A stretch of 64,000 nucleotides of DNA from Sanderia malayensis (GCA_013076295.1 RQOL01000699.1:1-64000); one strand, 5' to 3'. Positions 50,096 through 61,907 are shown, numbered from the stretch's first letter. Numbers and translations: made by a program. The notes: generated from the sequence alone by a model not told the origin.

Positions 50096-51500
50096 AGGTG
50101 AGTGCAGTTTGACAAACATGATACTAACACTCGTTTGACAGATCACAGACTACAAAATGTCTTGATCAGGGAAATCTCGTAATAGAAAGATCTGGGAATA
50201 GCATTTTCCTCGTTCGGCCAGAGCTTCAAAATATTTATAAATCGTTTTTGTTAATGGCTACAAATAAAAAAAATCAGAGCTTTGAATAACGGAATCAGAC
50301 AAAAATTGACAACGCCTTTAGTTTTCCGTGTTCTGTTAAGTCATAGTCAAGAGAAGTAAACACTATTGACTATGGTTAAATAACTTATCTCTCAACATAA
50401 AAAAACTACATCAATCAAAACTTAAGGAAAATTGAGACTTTCGACATCCTTTAGCTCTTGAGTTGAATTTTTTCGGGTATCAATTTGTCACGAAGTCTTG
50501 CGAAAGCGAGGCTTCGTGACCAATTTATATGGAACTTTTTAAAAGATGTGATTGCTATATTCTGAAAATTCACGTAAATATATTTCTAACTTTCCTTCGA
50601 TTTCCCCCTTTTCAAATTTCCACAAAGAAACTTTGTGATCCGAAGAATAGCGAATTTGTTGGAAACAAAAGCAAATCAACACGTTCTGGTGCAGTGAAAT
50701 CCTAGGATTTTTGAGCAATCCTCTCTAATTCTGCCACAAAAAACTGCACTTTGGTCACTAAACATAAATTCCATTAAATGTTGTTTGATTATTGTTCCGG
50801 CGTTCACTCACAATCGGCTCAATCAGTAAAGTAATCAGTATATAAGGGTGATCTTCTGACATTCAAAAATCAGAACTGGATTATGAATATGATTATCAAG
50901 CGTTAAAACCCATACTTACAGTTCGAAGCTTTTCAATCTGCTGAAATTTCTCCTTTTCACCATCACAGATTCTTCTTATTGTAAAGGACGAATGTCCTTC
51001 TTTCTAGCATAATAAAATTATAGCAACGCACATTAAATAAGTGAATGAATGTTCACGACAAAATCGTCCTCAGAAAAGTAATTTGAGGTTTTAACTTTGC
51101 AAGATAAACGTTAGTGCACATGGAGATGGGGGACATTAGAATGGAAATCATAACCAAAAAGTTACATCGAGGAAAACTAAATTCGGTAATGGCATGACCA
51201 TAGAGATGGATATAAGATAATATAGCGAGCGTACGAGCGTCACCCTCCAGATGCTTCTCACGCTAAAGAAATGTGCCATGTTTTTAACCTGATACGTTCA
51301 GGCTCTGTATTGGAGCACAAGGGCTCAAAATTTCCACCCTCCAAGTATGTCTGGGCCTAGACATAGGCGACGCCGATTTCAATTATCTCAGCCCTCGCTA
51401 AGAGCGCGATATTTTCCTCATATTATGAGTCAATTTTCTTTGTTTTCAATTAAAAACAGAAATTTTAACAAATTTTAAAGAAAAAAAAACTGTCAAGATT
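50096..51500. other. Non-coding stretch
   Basis: AT-rich with no convincing frame, RNA gene or long repeat. If the candidate exon at 50075 is real this would be intron. The only structure noted is a short inverted pair, cacgaagtcttgcg and cgaggcttcgtg, near 50489-50520. Confidence 0.4.
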
Positions 51501-51615
51501 TTGGTTCAGTGTGACGTCAGAATGAACCGAGCTATTGTTCTTCAACTATTGTTCTCCGAGGAAGAGCTGCCCGGCCTGTGTTGTTGAAACAGTGTCTGGC
51601 TAAAATCTTTTCAAA

Positions 51616-51868
51616 ATGTCGGATTTCGAAAATAGTAGTTCAAAACAAATTCCTCTGACAACGAAGGAGGAAGTCTTGCTGAGGATAGCGAAGAAGACGG
51701 AGACTATTCAGTAGTCAGTTCGTATAGTCGAAGCTCGCACGAAGGAGAACCTCTTGCAAGAAGACCCAGAGCTGGGTACGGCAGTGATGATAAAGAATCG
51801 GGTTGTGAAGGCCTACCTCTGAAAGAGCTGAATGCCCGTTTTGAAAATAAAACTTATGTTGATAATTG
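51616..51868 (+). pseudogene. P2X7 intracellular-tail-like exon, frameshifted
   Basis: ATG at 51616 opens MSDFENSSSKQ. One frame over, from about 51651, an acidic stretch reads SSDNEGGSLAEDSEEDGDYS, then HEGEPLARRPRAGYGS, and ends NARFENKTYVDNW followed by a gttagt donor. This resembles the N-terminal acidic segment and exon boundary of the P2X7-tail-like proteins widespread in cnidarian and other invertebrate genomes, where the next exon begins with a CxCGxC cluster. That exon was not found. The two frames are offset by one base near 51645. Segments with gacgtcagaatg in inverted orientation at about 51516 and 52222 could mark element ends. Confidence 0.42.
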
Positions 51869-53655
51869 GTTAGTTCATTTGTTATTTAATAAATTGTTGG
51901 CAACTGTTAAACATTAATTCTATGGAATCATATGAGTTTTGTTCATTGTACTGTTTCTGTTTTGTCTTCAGTTGTTACGGTTCAATCCAGGTCTTTAGAA
52001 GAGTTTCGAGAATTATGGAGAGAGATGAATTTAGTGTTGCTCCAACTCGCGCTGTTGGGTTCCCCTACAGCACATGATCGACCACGAAATGCTATTTTAA
52101 TACTCTTTATTAGTATTTGTTTCCCTATTTTAAGTTGCATATTGACGTTGTTCTTCAGTCTGGCCGGTGTGTTGTTTTTGTTAGCCGTGGTGCGCAAAGG
52201 TGTCTGGGATTGCGCATCATTCTGACGTCAATTTCTTCAACAGAATTTTTCCAAATTCCCTATTTTGACAATGAATAACTCAAAAACTACAAAATATTTC
52301 GAAATTCTATTTGCGGCATGTTGATAAGCATGTTGAGTTCTATACTTTTCAGCAAAAAAAGCTATATGTAATTTTAGGCCGCAAAAGCCCTTTAAGTAGT
52401 AACTATTTCTAAATTATGATGATGATGAAGATGATGACGCAATGCATAACACAATAGCTTTCTTTGACTCTTTGACTTTGACTTGAGTGAATATTAAAAC
52501 ATCAACTTAAAGTAAAGGGGTGATCTTTAATTGTCCCAGATGGATATACGATTACGTTTAACTCGTGGTCCATGGAAAACCTGCTCAAAAACAGAATAGT
52601 AGTTTTTTCCAAAGCTTCAGTTATAGTTACAATTTGGAAGCAAAAAGGCTCGCTATAGTTTTCTATCGATTGCTTGCCTGTCTATCTCTCTAGCCTGTCT
52701 GGGGAAAGTTTATACGTCCCTGTGTATTAGCACTCCACTAATCACAAAAATGAAAAATACAGAAAAGAAAGGAGGTTCTTCAAGAAATTACAATAAGTAA
52801 ATTATTTATTAAGATAATACGTGATGCAAAGAAAAACGAATTCCCGTTGATAAAATGTAAAGAAGTGTATCACAGGTTTCAGAAATATCAGAATGATGTT
52901 GCTTGTAGGAGGGCGTGAACTGTTAAACAAACTTGACTGAGGTTCTTTTCTTCAAGAACATCTGCCGGTGAGCACAACTGACTCTGTTGGAATAAACATT
53001 AAGAGTAGTCAAACATTTTGAAATGTTAACATAATAATCGTATGGTCGCTACAAATAAATATACAATGAATCATGTAGCAATCATGGAAATAACGAAAAC
53101 AAAATTTACATCATCACCTTGAATATATGCATTGGGGGATTATACAGCGTGCCCTTTTCAACGATGGTTGGGGGATTACTCAGACGGCTTAAAAACGACA
53201 TAGCGGTAATGGTAGCAAGACTAACAACACCGAAATACCCATTTTCCAACTCAAAAAGGCTTTAAAGAACAATACTCCAAACTACACCCATATATGAGTA
53301 AATGTTGTAATATAATGACTCACGTGACTATAGTATATAATCTCACATAAACGTGTAATTAGGGACTTCGGTAAAGTGTGTAGACATTTCTTGGGCAGAC
53401 GAACTCGGGAGAGCATTCTATACAATAGATAGACGGGTAAAGAAATAGACAGTAAAGAAACTGTGTTGCAAATTGTGATTTTCATTTAAGATAATAAGAA
53501 GGGAAGTTTTCCATAGCTTCTGCTTGAGAATGATTGTAGTTAATTGAATTAAATTCCGAATTCACGGTATGGTATACTTGTGGCTGACTTTCTGGTTGTG
53601 GCTGAGGCTGTATTGCATAAGTCAAAAGTTGCACAAGTCTCAACCCATGCTCTCT
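51869..53655. other. No gene recognised
   Basis: An open frame at 51932-52225 has a hydrophobic stretch (LILFISICFPILSCILTLFF) but no family resemblance, good start context or splice context. The remainder is AT-rich non-coding sequence with short simple repeats such as gatgatgatgaagatgatga near 52417. Confidence 0.4.
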
Positions 53656-54191
53656 TTATTTTGCTGGTTCTTGCTTAGCAAATTCTAAAATTTCGGCCAT
53701 CAGGTTTTTGCTAGCCATGTCGTTCACCACTGCAATCAACTCATTGAATTGATGTACCTTTCCTACTTGTTTTCTCTTGATTGGCACAGGAACATAAAAA
53801 TAAACTGGGGAATCCTTTGTAGATGTGGATGTCTGAGATGTAACCACATCAGGTGGCTCTACTGCCTGGTCTAGTGGATAAGAGTCCCTTGTTTTCAGAA
53901 ACAGGAACAACTGGTTAAACCAGGCACCATAACCACGCTCTTCTTCAAAGCGCTTAATGTCACTGGCTGTCTTCATTAACATCGCTGCCTCTTTGCACTC
54001 AGCTACTAATTTTTGGAATTTTGAACTGCCGTAAATTGACAATCCTCATTCCTTACAGTAGATCCTTTCTTCAAATTCACAAAAGCCCTTTCATAAATTA
54101 CGGTTTTCTTTTGATTCTTACTGTTTTTGTAATCAACCGTAAAAATGAACTGTTTTTGTAAATATTCATCACTAGCAATGACGTCTACCAT
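53656..54191 (-). pseudogene. Myb/SANT-like DNA-binding protein remnant
   Basis: Two minus-strand frames overlap near 54030. The first (54006-54191) contains YLQKQFIFT and VIYERAFVNLKK. The second (53656-54042) contains KFQKLVAECKEAAMLMKTAS and GYGAWFNQLFLFLKTRDSYP, then an acidic, Ser/Thr-rich linker and a helical end. The order resembles the trihelix or Myb/SANT-like proteins that accompany Harbinger-type transposons or are derived from them in invertebrates. A one-base frame change separates the halves. The assignment rests on the pattern of W, K and aromatic positions and is tentative. Confidence 0.4.
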
Positions 54192-54828
54192 ATCATTGAC
54201 TAAATTGTCCGAAAACCGTGTTCACATAATATTCTGCTAAACATTTGGAAATTTACTATGATTCATAATTTAAGCAGTATAAAAATATTCACCTTGGTGT
54301 TTTTGGAGTCGCAGACTCTGAAGCAAACCCTTATTCTTCACACGTGGTTCTCCTTTCGAAGGAGAATAAGCTACACTCATTACAGTAGCCTACAGATAGG
54401 CCAGCAACCCAACCCTCCACATCTTCATTTGCTTCCAATCCGATTGCACAAATATTACATGTGGATCCCCCACAATAAAAACATTTATATTTGATTTCAC
54501 TTGTGCAAGCTGTTCATCGATTCATTTCGTCTTCCAAATTAACAGCACGCCCTACCATACAACTTCACAAAAAATGTTGTGGGAAAAAATTCATATATTG
54601 GCTGGAAAGAGATCTAATTACTAAACGCGCAAGCTCAGCTCCGCCTTGTTTGAGACGATAAGTATAACATGTTAATTGCTTCATATTTTATGCATTGAGT
54701 TGGGCACACGAAGAGTTTGACGTTTGATTTCCCGTCGCTCCAGGGTCACATTATGCGATTGAAAGTGTCGCTCCAAACACAATCTGCTGTACTCAATAAA
54801 GTTAAAAGTCATGCACTGAATTCACCTA
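54192..54828. other. No gene recognised
   Basis: AT-rich sequence between the Myb/SANT-like remnant and the pogo element. No frame or structured repeat supported. Confidence 0.4.
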
Positions 54829-55954
54829 CCTTAGGTGTATTTAAATTCGCGCTGTACTATTTTTCGCGCACCCCTGACTGCGCGAAATTAAGTACTGCGC
54901 AAAAATTGAGCTGCGCGAAAAAGGCCACGCATGCGGATAACGCAAAGGCAGAATATCGTCATAAATTCAACGAGAAAGTATTTTATGCTATTGCAAAAAG
55001 TAATACGAGAAGCTTCCACATGTTTGATTCAATATTAAATCAAAATTAAAAACTATATATTCAATCGCAAATTCCAGCGATCATCATCAGAGGCTATGGC
55101 CGAATCAACATATTTTATGCTATGTTTTCTGACAAATAACGAACTTTGTTCCTTTAAATGTCGATATCACTAAAATTTTGGTCGTTGAATTTAATTTGAT
55201 CCGTCATCCCCACTACACATTTCCAAAGTAATTTCACATCACACACACTGAAAGCCATTGGTCCGATGAAAAGAAATCCAAGGAATTCGTGCTGAAAATT
55301 TTAATGCCATATGTAGAAGAGAAGAGAGAAAAGCTGCAACTTAGAAGATATCAAGAGTGGCTTTTGCTAGCCGATGTTTTTAAGGGCCAATGGACAGAAT
55401 GTGAAACAGTTGGTGCTTAAAAATAACGGGAAAGGGGTTCCAGTGCCAAACAACATGACCCATATTTACCAGCCCCTTGATCTCACAGTAACTAAAAGTT
55501 GCAAGGAATTTCTCCATAAAGAGTCGCAAAACTGGCTTGCAGAACAAGTCCATCAACAAATTCAAAATGGTTGTGAAGCAGAACAAGTTAAAGTAGACTT
55601 GAAAATCAGCATTTTGAAGCAGATACAGGCAAAGTAGTTGACATCTTTTTATGACCGCATGCAAAACCGACCAGATCAGCTGTCAAAGGGTTTAAGAGGG
55701 CTGGGATTATAGATTTCTTAGCAAAAGAGCGCCAGTATGAAGACCCATTCTTATAAAAATGTTACTTTTAGTCAAGAGTAACTTTCAGAAATATATTTTC
55801 GTTTGAACTGAGTTGTTGTACCATTCTGTCTACTTGCTCGTGTGCGCAAATTCAAGACTGCGCAAAAATATGAAAGATTTGTGCGCGAATTTAAAATGCG
55901 CGAATTCAAGTACGCGCAAATTATAATACACAACGAAATTTAATACACCTAAGG
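54829..55954 (+). mobile_element. Pogo/Tigger-type element, 1126 bp, internally deleted
   Basis: The ends are inverted copies of ccttaggtgtatt, flanked on both sides by TA (54827-54828 and 55955-55956), the target used by Tc1/mariner/pogo elements. The subterminal regions are full of short units built on tgcgcgaa and tgcgcaaa (about 54846-54931 and 55839-55921), in both orientations. The interior holds only the C-terminal part of a DDE transposase, so the copy is non-autonomous. Confidence 0.88.
55245..55757 (+). pseudogene. DDE_1 (pogo/Tigger) transposase C-terminal fragment
   Basis: The fragment starts around HWSDEKKSKEFVLKILMPYV, then DVFKGQ in a shifted frame, then VLKNNGKGVPVPNNMTHIYQ with PLDLTVTKSCKEFL, and ends with LKISILKQIQAK and a tail of further short frames. 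The PNN-M/C-T-H/D-xxQPLD signature is typical of pogo/Jerky-type DDE_1 transposases and carries the region just after the second catalytic Asp. The N-terminal DNA-binding domain and first Asp are missing, and frame changes occur near 55380 and 55637. Confidence 0.75.
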
Positions 55955-55956
55955 TA

Positions 55957-57276
55957 TTTGATTCGGTGCATGAGAAGAGAGACGTTTAACTTAGGTCTAG
56001 CATGATTGGCTGTCCCACTCATTTTTAATGATTAAGACGGGTTGCATATACAAAAATATGGCTGCAAATAGTAAAACAAAAACAAAAAGAAGAAGAGAGT
56101 AAGTAGAAGTGCAAGACGAAGTGGAAGATGTTGGAAGTGGTACAATGGTGGCCGCCTGAGGCCAGCTGTAAATCAAAAGGTAGACTAAGAAAGCAGTACT
56201 AAATTTCTCGTTGTCATTGCCGGCTCTGAGTGGGCTCTTTCAACAAACAGTGTCAGAACATATTCAAGCTTTTACAAAATAGTCCAAAAGTCAATTGGAT
56301 CAAAGAAATAAATTAATTATGAAAACATTTTCTATACCTTATTCACTCCCAACTTCCGACATCCTTCAATAAATGCATCAACATTCATCAAGCATTTAGG
56401 CATCGTCAACTTTGGCTGTAAATAGAATAATAAATTGTAAATAAATATAAACGGTATAACTTAGGAAATATAAACAAAACAACATGATTACTTGTTATAC
56501 TACATGCCACATAACATAACATACATACCACATTCAGTAAGAATAGGATCACATCAAGAAAAACATTTGGGCATTGAAAAGTTCTCATGAGTCATGCTCA
56601 AGAGTTCTCATGAGCCTGTGTTTTGGTTACGGTATCTAATTATTTTCAAATGAATGAAGAAACCTATTAGACAGGGCATATTGTCTGACAAACTAACAAA
56701 CATGCTAATGTTTGTTTTTATGGCTGGAATGGATAGATTAGACCATGAAATTTCAGAATTCACAACATACCTTTCCAAAAGACGTTTTGTTTTCATGTGA
56801 CCAATGACGTCATATTAAGACAAATTTTATGAATTAAAGTGTAACTACTTTTAACAGGAATGATATAACAAAATGAAAATTGCATTTTTGGAAACAGCTC
56901 AAATACACCTATCGAATGATATATATATATATTTAATTTTGGATGAGATGAGGATTTTGGCTGATGACGTCGTCAATTTTTTTTCTCTTATTTTTGAATA
57001 GTAATCTCATTAAGACGTCTCCCCGTTCACTCAAGCTTGAAAAACGAACACTGTAATGAGTGTTTCAAAAAAATTCGCCTGTGTGGGGCACTTTATTTTC
57101 ACTTTTTGATGCCAAAACCTGGTCTCGCACATATTGTCGATTTATCGCTTTCGAAGTTCGCTCTTTGGAAGTTGTTAAAAATAACTTATCATTTTCGGCT
57201 TTACATGTTTTGAAGTGCAAGCTACAAGAAGCAGATCTGTTTTGGCACCCGGTATACGATAGGCTATGTTAAAAAA
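55957..57276. other. No gene recognised
   Basis: AT-rich sequence with a short (at)n run near 56922-56935 and scattered short frames without similarity that I can recognise. Confidence 0.4.
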
Positions 57277-57284
57277 CTAAAACC

Positions 57285-58027
57285 CAGTGGCGTAGCTACA
57301 ATTTGGCGGTTAGGGGGCAAAACCTGGGCAAATTCCGGCAATATTCCGACGAAATTTGATGCTGTGGACAAATTTTTTGACAAACCCTTTTGAAATTTGG
57401 TTGTTGCCCCCATTTATGCGTTGTATCAAAGGAATGGATCATTGCTTCTTCATGCTCTGTTAGGCATTTTAAAAACACTGATATGGTGAAATAAGAGCAA
57501 AACCTAAAAGTTGTAATAAAGCTGACAAATCAGCACGGCTATAAAAGCTAAATAATTATTCATAGAGAATATTCAACAAAAAAGGACTATATCTCTATAA
57601 CTATCCCAGTATAACTTTTCTTTAGGGCGTATATATGTGCAAGCAAGTAAAAATAATACACATCGACACTTTGTGACGATGATGTCGACTGTGGTCTTTC
57701 TCTCGAAACTGTCCCCAGGGTGGCCTTTTTTTCTTTTTTAGAGATACAAAGTGGACTTTCCGGAGTAATCGGTGGGCAGTAATCATTTACCATGGTATGC
57801 CAAAAATGTCAAAATTGAGTTGTTTATGAAGTGAATGGATATGCGTGTGAGGCTCTATTAAAACAGTTTACAGACGGAATTGATATTATTCTAAAGGTTC
57901 AAAATTTGAAAAAGATGTTTTTGACGAAATTGTTCACCTGGTAAATTTTCCGACAAATTTTCCGACAAGCAGTTGGAATCGCTTGATGGGGGGGGGGGGG
58001 CAGCTGCCCCTTTAGCTACGCCAACTG
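57285..58027. mobile_element. hAT-type MITE, 743 bp
   Basis: Starts cagtggcgtagcta and ends, inverted, cagttggcgtagctaaaggg, a terminal sequence typical of widespread hAT MITEs. The flanking octamers ctaaaacc and ctaaaatt (57277-57284 and 58028-58035) agree in six of eight positions, a decayed target duplication. The interior is non-coding and has a run of 12 or more G near 57988. Confidence 0.75.
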
Positions 58028-58044
58028 CTAAAATTTTAGTTCAC

Positions 58045-58195
58045 AAGAAACTTTCATTCCTATACGGTCACCAAGGTTGACTGCTGGACCCTTTATTATT
58101 ACATGGCATGAACAATTTGTATCCCCCTTAGAAAGTAAAATACTGTTTTCGCAAATTTTCCATTCATTCCTTTAGATAAGTGTCCAACAATTGTG
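58045..58195. repeat. Dispersed repeat pair, right copy
   Basis: Direct match to 39129-39275, including part of the HIRAN-like sequence on the minus strand. It follows the MITE target duplication by only a few bases. Confidence 0.85.
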
Positions 58196-58204
58196 GAAGT
58201 TTGG

Positions 58205-59407
58205 AAGTTTCGCCACCTTAAACTGTACTTTTTTCGTGATAGCACAATTTGCAGAATAATTAGTGGAATAATTTATAAATTCAGGAGAAAATCGAAAAAA
58301 AATCCATTACCCTGGTGAACATAATAAACTAAGCATTTAGTGTGAAATACATCGCCATATACCCTCAACCAAAAAAGCCTTTGTGATTACATGGTTCGCC
58401 GTTTCGCCCATTGTTTTTGGGCGTTCAACCTATTGTTTCGGGTCGAATCTATTGTTGTGGCAAGGAAAGTTCGTCATCACGTGACCCCCGCAGAATAGTA
58501 ATACTTAGACTAGCCGGGGGTGCTCACGTTTGCTCCCTTCCCGGAGGGGGCAAGTGAAAAATACTTAATGTGGTTGGCGCACTTCGTGCGCTGCATTCGC
58601 TTACGCTCCACAGAGGCGACTGTAGCGAGCTAGCCCATTGTATGTGGGGTTGAAAGGGGCATGAGCGTAAGCGAATGCAGCGCACGAAGTGCGCCAACCA
58701 CATGGCGGTCGCCTACCACCTAAACTACAACTATCTCACTTGAAGAACAAAAGCGAAGCAACAATGGCGGTCGCCTACAACCTAAACTATAACTATCTCA
58801 CTCAAAAAACAAAAAAAGCTATAACCTGTGTTCTCAATTGTCTTCTGTAATTTTCCAGAGGTCTCTCAAACAATTAGCAAGTCTTTACAAAGATAATTCA
58901 GGTCGTAAAACACTTTGAAAGGCGCCCAGTTATCCTTTGTGTGCAAAACAAAAACATGCGTCTTCTGCAAAAGTACCTGCTGTTCAAACCGAGGGCAAAT
59001 TTGCATGATAACGAAAAACGACTGTTCACGTGCAGTTGCGAAAAAGCCAATCAAATTACAGCAAAAAGCGAAACGGGTCACATGAACAGCAAATACTGTG
59101 TTTGATAATGGAGTTTGCGACGCGAATTTAGAAGTTTCGCCAGCGTAAACCATAGTTTTTTCGTGACACCACAATTTGCAGAATAATTAGTGGAATAATT
59201 AAAAAATTCGGGAGAAAATCGAAAAACAAAATCCATTACCTTGGTTAAATTAATAAACTAAACATTCAGTGTGAAATACATCGCCATATACCCTCAAACA
59301 AAAAAGCCTTTGTGATTACATGGTTCACCCTATTGTTTCAGGTCGAATCAATTGTTTTTCGCAAAAAAGTGTGTCATCACGTGACCTCCGCAGAATAGTA
59401 ATATTAG
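58205..59407. mobile_element. 1.2-kb segment bounded by ~290-bp direct repeats
   Basis: The stretches 58205-58507 and 59131-59407 match in direct orientation (gaagtttcgcca to cagaatagtaat), with about 10-15% differences. They enclose about 620 bp that includes a perfect inverted repeat and a 62-bp tandem duplication (atggcggtcgcctac at 58702 and 58764). This segment is present only in copy 2 of the duplicated locus. It could be an LTR-like non-autonomous element or a tandem duplication with an insertion; no coding capacity is seen. Confidence 0.5.
58568..58703. repeat. Perfect 41-bp inverted repeat
   Basis: 58568-58608 (atgtggttggcgcacttcg...) is the exact reverse complement of 58663-58703, with a 54-bp loop. 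Each arm contains its own palindrome, gcgcacttcgtgcgc, so arms could also fold singly. It is GC-rich within an AT-rich region. Confidence 0.95.
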
Positions 59408-60189
59408 ATAATTTCAGAACAACTTCCATCAATAATAACAAGAATAGACAAACTGGCAGACGCGCATATATCTCAAACACAAACGAATTTAATATGGAGC
59501 AGAACATATCATCAATTAAACTTACCATACCACCACTTGGAACATGAATAACGGGGATTGTGCTTTTACATACATGGTTAACAAGATGACAGAGTACAAC
59601 ACCATCGGCAAGAGCAGCAGGGAGATCATCAGGCAATGTTGTTTGCAAACGAGTCTCTATTGCCTAAAACATGATAACATCATATCATTACGAATGAACA
59701 GCTCAATACCAACATTTCACAATCAAAATCGGATTGCCAATGAAGATTATATCATTTATACAGTAAAAGACGAAAGCTGATTTCATCAAACAAAAGATGC
59801 TACAGCACATAGTTCAGGATCTGAAGAATATTTTGGTGTCTTGTGTTGCACAACAAGTGCGAACTGCGTCATGAAACCGAAGGGTGATTTGCTTGCCACA
59901 TAATGCATATGAACAGGTCAGTGATGATTTGCATTGGCGGAAAAACAAAATCAACGATGTTACAACATCTGTGGGTTTTACATATGTGACTTTATGACGC
60001 ATAAAATGGGAAACATATATTAATTCACAAGTTCTAATCTTTCACTACAACTATTTTTCATAAAATATCAGCAAAAAGGAGTCAGTGACACGAATATGGG
60101 CACAAAATACTTTGCAGCAACGAGCAAATCTGTAATACATCAAGTATACCCTTGTGCCAAACTTTGACTTGGCATACTTGTCTTCAGTC
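59408..60189. repeat. Segmental duplication, copy 2 (782 bp)
   Basis: Direct match to 40005-40801. The right edge at 60189 is where unrelated sequence of the second YR retroelement region begins; in copy 1 the same position is followed by the LINE fragment. Confidence 0.92.
59526..59663 (-). CDS. LRCH-type calponin-homology exon, copy 2
   Basis: 138 bp and 46 codons, like the copy at 40133-40270, with acceptor catgttttag and donor gtaagttt both intact and the frame open. The peptide includes LQTTLPDDLPAALADGVVLC and differs from copy 1 at about seven residues; the DNA differs at nine of 138 positions. Because it lies upstream on the same strand, one transcript could in principle include either or both exons. 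No other exon of the gene was found nearby, so a dead duplicate is equally possible. Confidence 0.72.
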
Positions 60190-60550
60190 TAATACTAGCT
60201 GCTAAATTTTTTACTTCTATCCGTGAGATAATAGGCTAAGAGTTCTTGATAAGTTTTGTTGCAATCATAATCATGCGATAATTGCGATTATAAGATTACA
60301 ACAACAACATAACAAACTAATGTTAAGAACAAGAACATTGCATTACTAACAAACACAAGAATACACGTCATTAAAGTACTAAATAGATGAAGTACGTAAA
60401 CATGATATATCAATTTTAAAAGCCATAAGAGAATATATAGTGCTTGTTTCTGGGTGTTATTGGGACATGCATTCACGGGAAGAAAGTGCTATCAAAGTAT
60501 CAATAAAACAGATCCGTGGGGCTCAGTAGAAAAACATTACGAGTTTTGTG

Positions 60551-61451
60551 TCAAAGTGCTTGCATTTTCTCCCAAATTTGCGGGCCGCAATTCCCCACAA
60601 AACGAGAAACAGTGATACGAAGAAGGGAAATGATGTTGGAAACTATTTTTTTTGAAGCAGAGTGAAGTGCGTGGGCTGGGATGTCAATGTATCTTTTGAA
60701 GCAGTCCAAAGACCAGCGGCCAAGAGTTTGAATAAGCCAATGGGGCATGCGAGCCGATGCAACAGCAGTTGCGACTCCACAATGAAAGGTATGACTGGCA
60801 AATTCCTCGCAAGGGATGCCAAATGCAGCGAGGAGGGAATGAAGTTCTGATGTAAATAAATGTCGGGATAAGGGTTGGCCATTACAATGTAGGTTAAAGC
60901 CATTTTTAAACGGATGAGACTTGGACCTTTTGATATAAATTGAAACACTAGTTGCTTTATCAAAGGAAGGGAAAAAAGTGACGCCAGTGACTGGGAGGTT
61001 AATTTGTGAGTCAAGGAACAGTTACATGTGAACTCGCTTATGCGGAGAAATCCAAGAAAGGCAGTACAGAATGAGGCCAATAACATTCAATTGTCGCAAT
61101 TGCTGGCAACGATTGGTTGCAAGAGACAATAAATATTTGTTAAATGAGCCAAAGAAATAGGGCGTCTCACTCCACTGGAAGAGCCTTTGGAGCATTTAAT
61201 GCCACGTAAAACATATTGAAGCAGATGAAATTGCAATCCTTGACGGCGATGAGATTCAAAGTAATCGTGTCGTATTTAACTGTTTTGGCAAGGTGTGTGA
61301 CAAAATAGAAAAGTGTGACTTCATCAGTTGGGATAATCCCTTGGAAACCCTGAACTTTAAAATGTTGACAGAAGTCAAGAAAATGAAGAACCCCAGAACA
61401 ATAGGATGATTGCGTTATTTTTGCAATCAAGTTATTGTAAAACATGTGCAA
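60551..61451 (-). pseudogene. Tyrosine recombinase, decayed
   Basis: The N-terminal core-binding part lies at 61167-61451 (YCSGVLHFLDFCQHF, then TLFYFVTHLAKTV). The catalytic part at 60643-61086 has GFLRISEFT (box I Arg). The C-terminal boxes at 60551-60780 lie in another frame: HTFHCGVATAVASARMPHW, then LGRWSLDCFKRYIDIP with W and the Tyr nucleophile. The HxxR box reads HTFH, so its Arg is replaced, an expected loss of activity. At least two frameshifts break the gene. The 61086-61167 interval joins the two parts out of frame. Confidence 0.82.
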
Positions 61452-61459
61452 TAGAGGAT

Positions 61460-61905
61460 TCAGAGATTCAAAATTCGGTCAGCCAGTGGCTGAGGAAATA
61501 GGTCGGCCTCAGGGGGGCAAACAATCGGAAGCGAATAAACCTGCAAAAAGAATAAAGAATCAGCAACTTCATTCGTGACACCAGGAAGATGTTTAGCAAG
61601 GAGATAAAAATTAAATTTCATAGAAATCAGAGTGAGACGACGAACTAAGGCCGTTATTCTGGGGCAATGTGACCGCTTTGTATTGACAATGGAAACCACA
61701 GCCTCCTTATCACAGTGAAAATGGATGCGTTTTGACACCATTGTGAACCCCAGATGAGACATGCAGCTACAATGGCATATAGCTACTGCCAAGCGATCGG
61801 AATGCCTTTACAACTGGGAAGTTGTCAGGGCGACCAGTAACCCTGAAACCATTCGGAACCAAAGATACCCCCAAAACCGATAGAGCCGGAAGCGTCCGTG
61901 TATAA
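61460..61905 (-). pseudogene. RNase H domain of the second YR element
   Basis: The first catalytic block, TDASGSIGFGGIFGS, is at about 61858-61902, followed by a stop. The frame at 61460-61792 carries HFHCDKEAVVSIVNTKRSHC and AKHLPGVTNEVADSL, the second and last RNase H motifs. The domain would remove template RNA after reverse transcription. It is contiguous with the upstream polymerase frame apart from the stop. Confidence 0.75.
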
Positions 61906-61907
61906 AT

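Noticed and set aside
51932..52225. Frame with a hydrophobic segment, possibly a membrane protein
   Set aside because: No known motif, no supportive start, and it sits in an AT-rich region where such hydrophobic frames occur by chance.
57988..58000. Long G run as a possible quadruplex
   Set aside because: A single run at the edge of a hAT MITE; without separate G tracts it does not support a quadruplex, and its length may be inaccurate.
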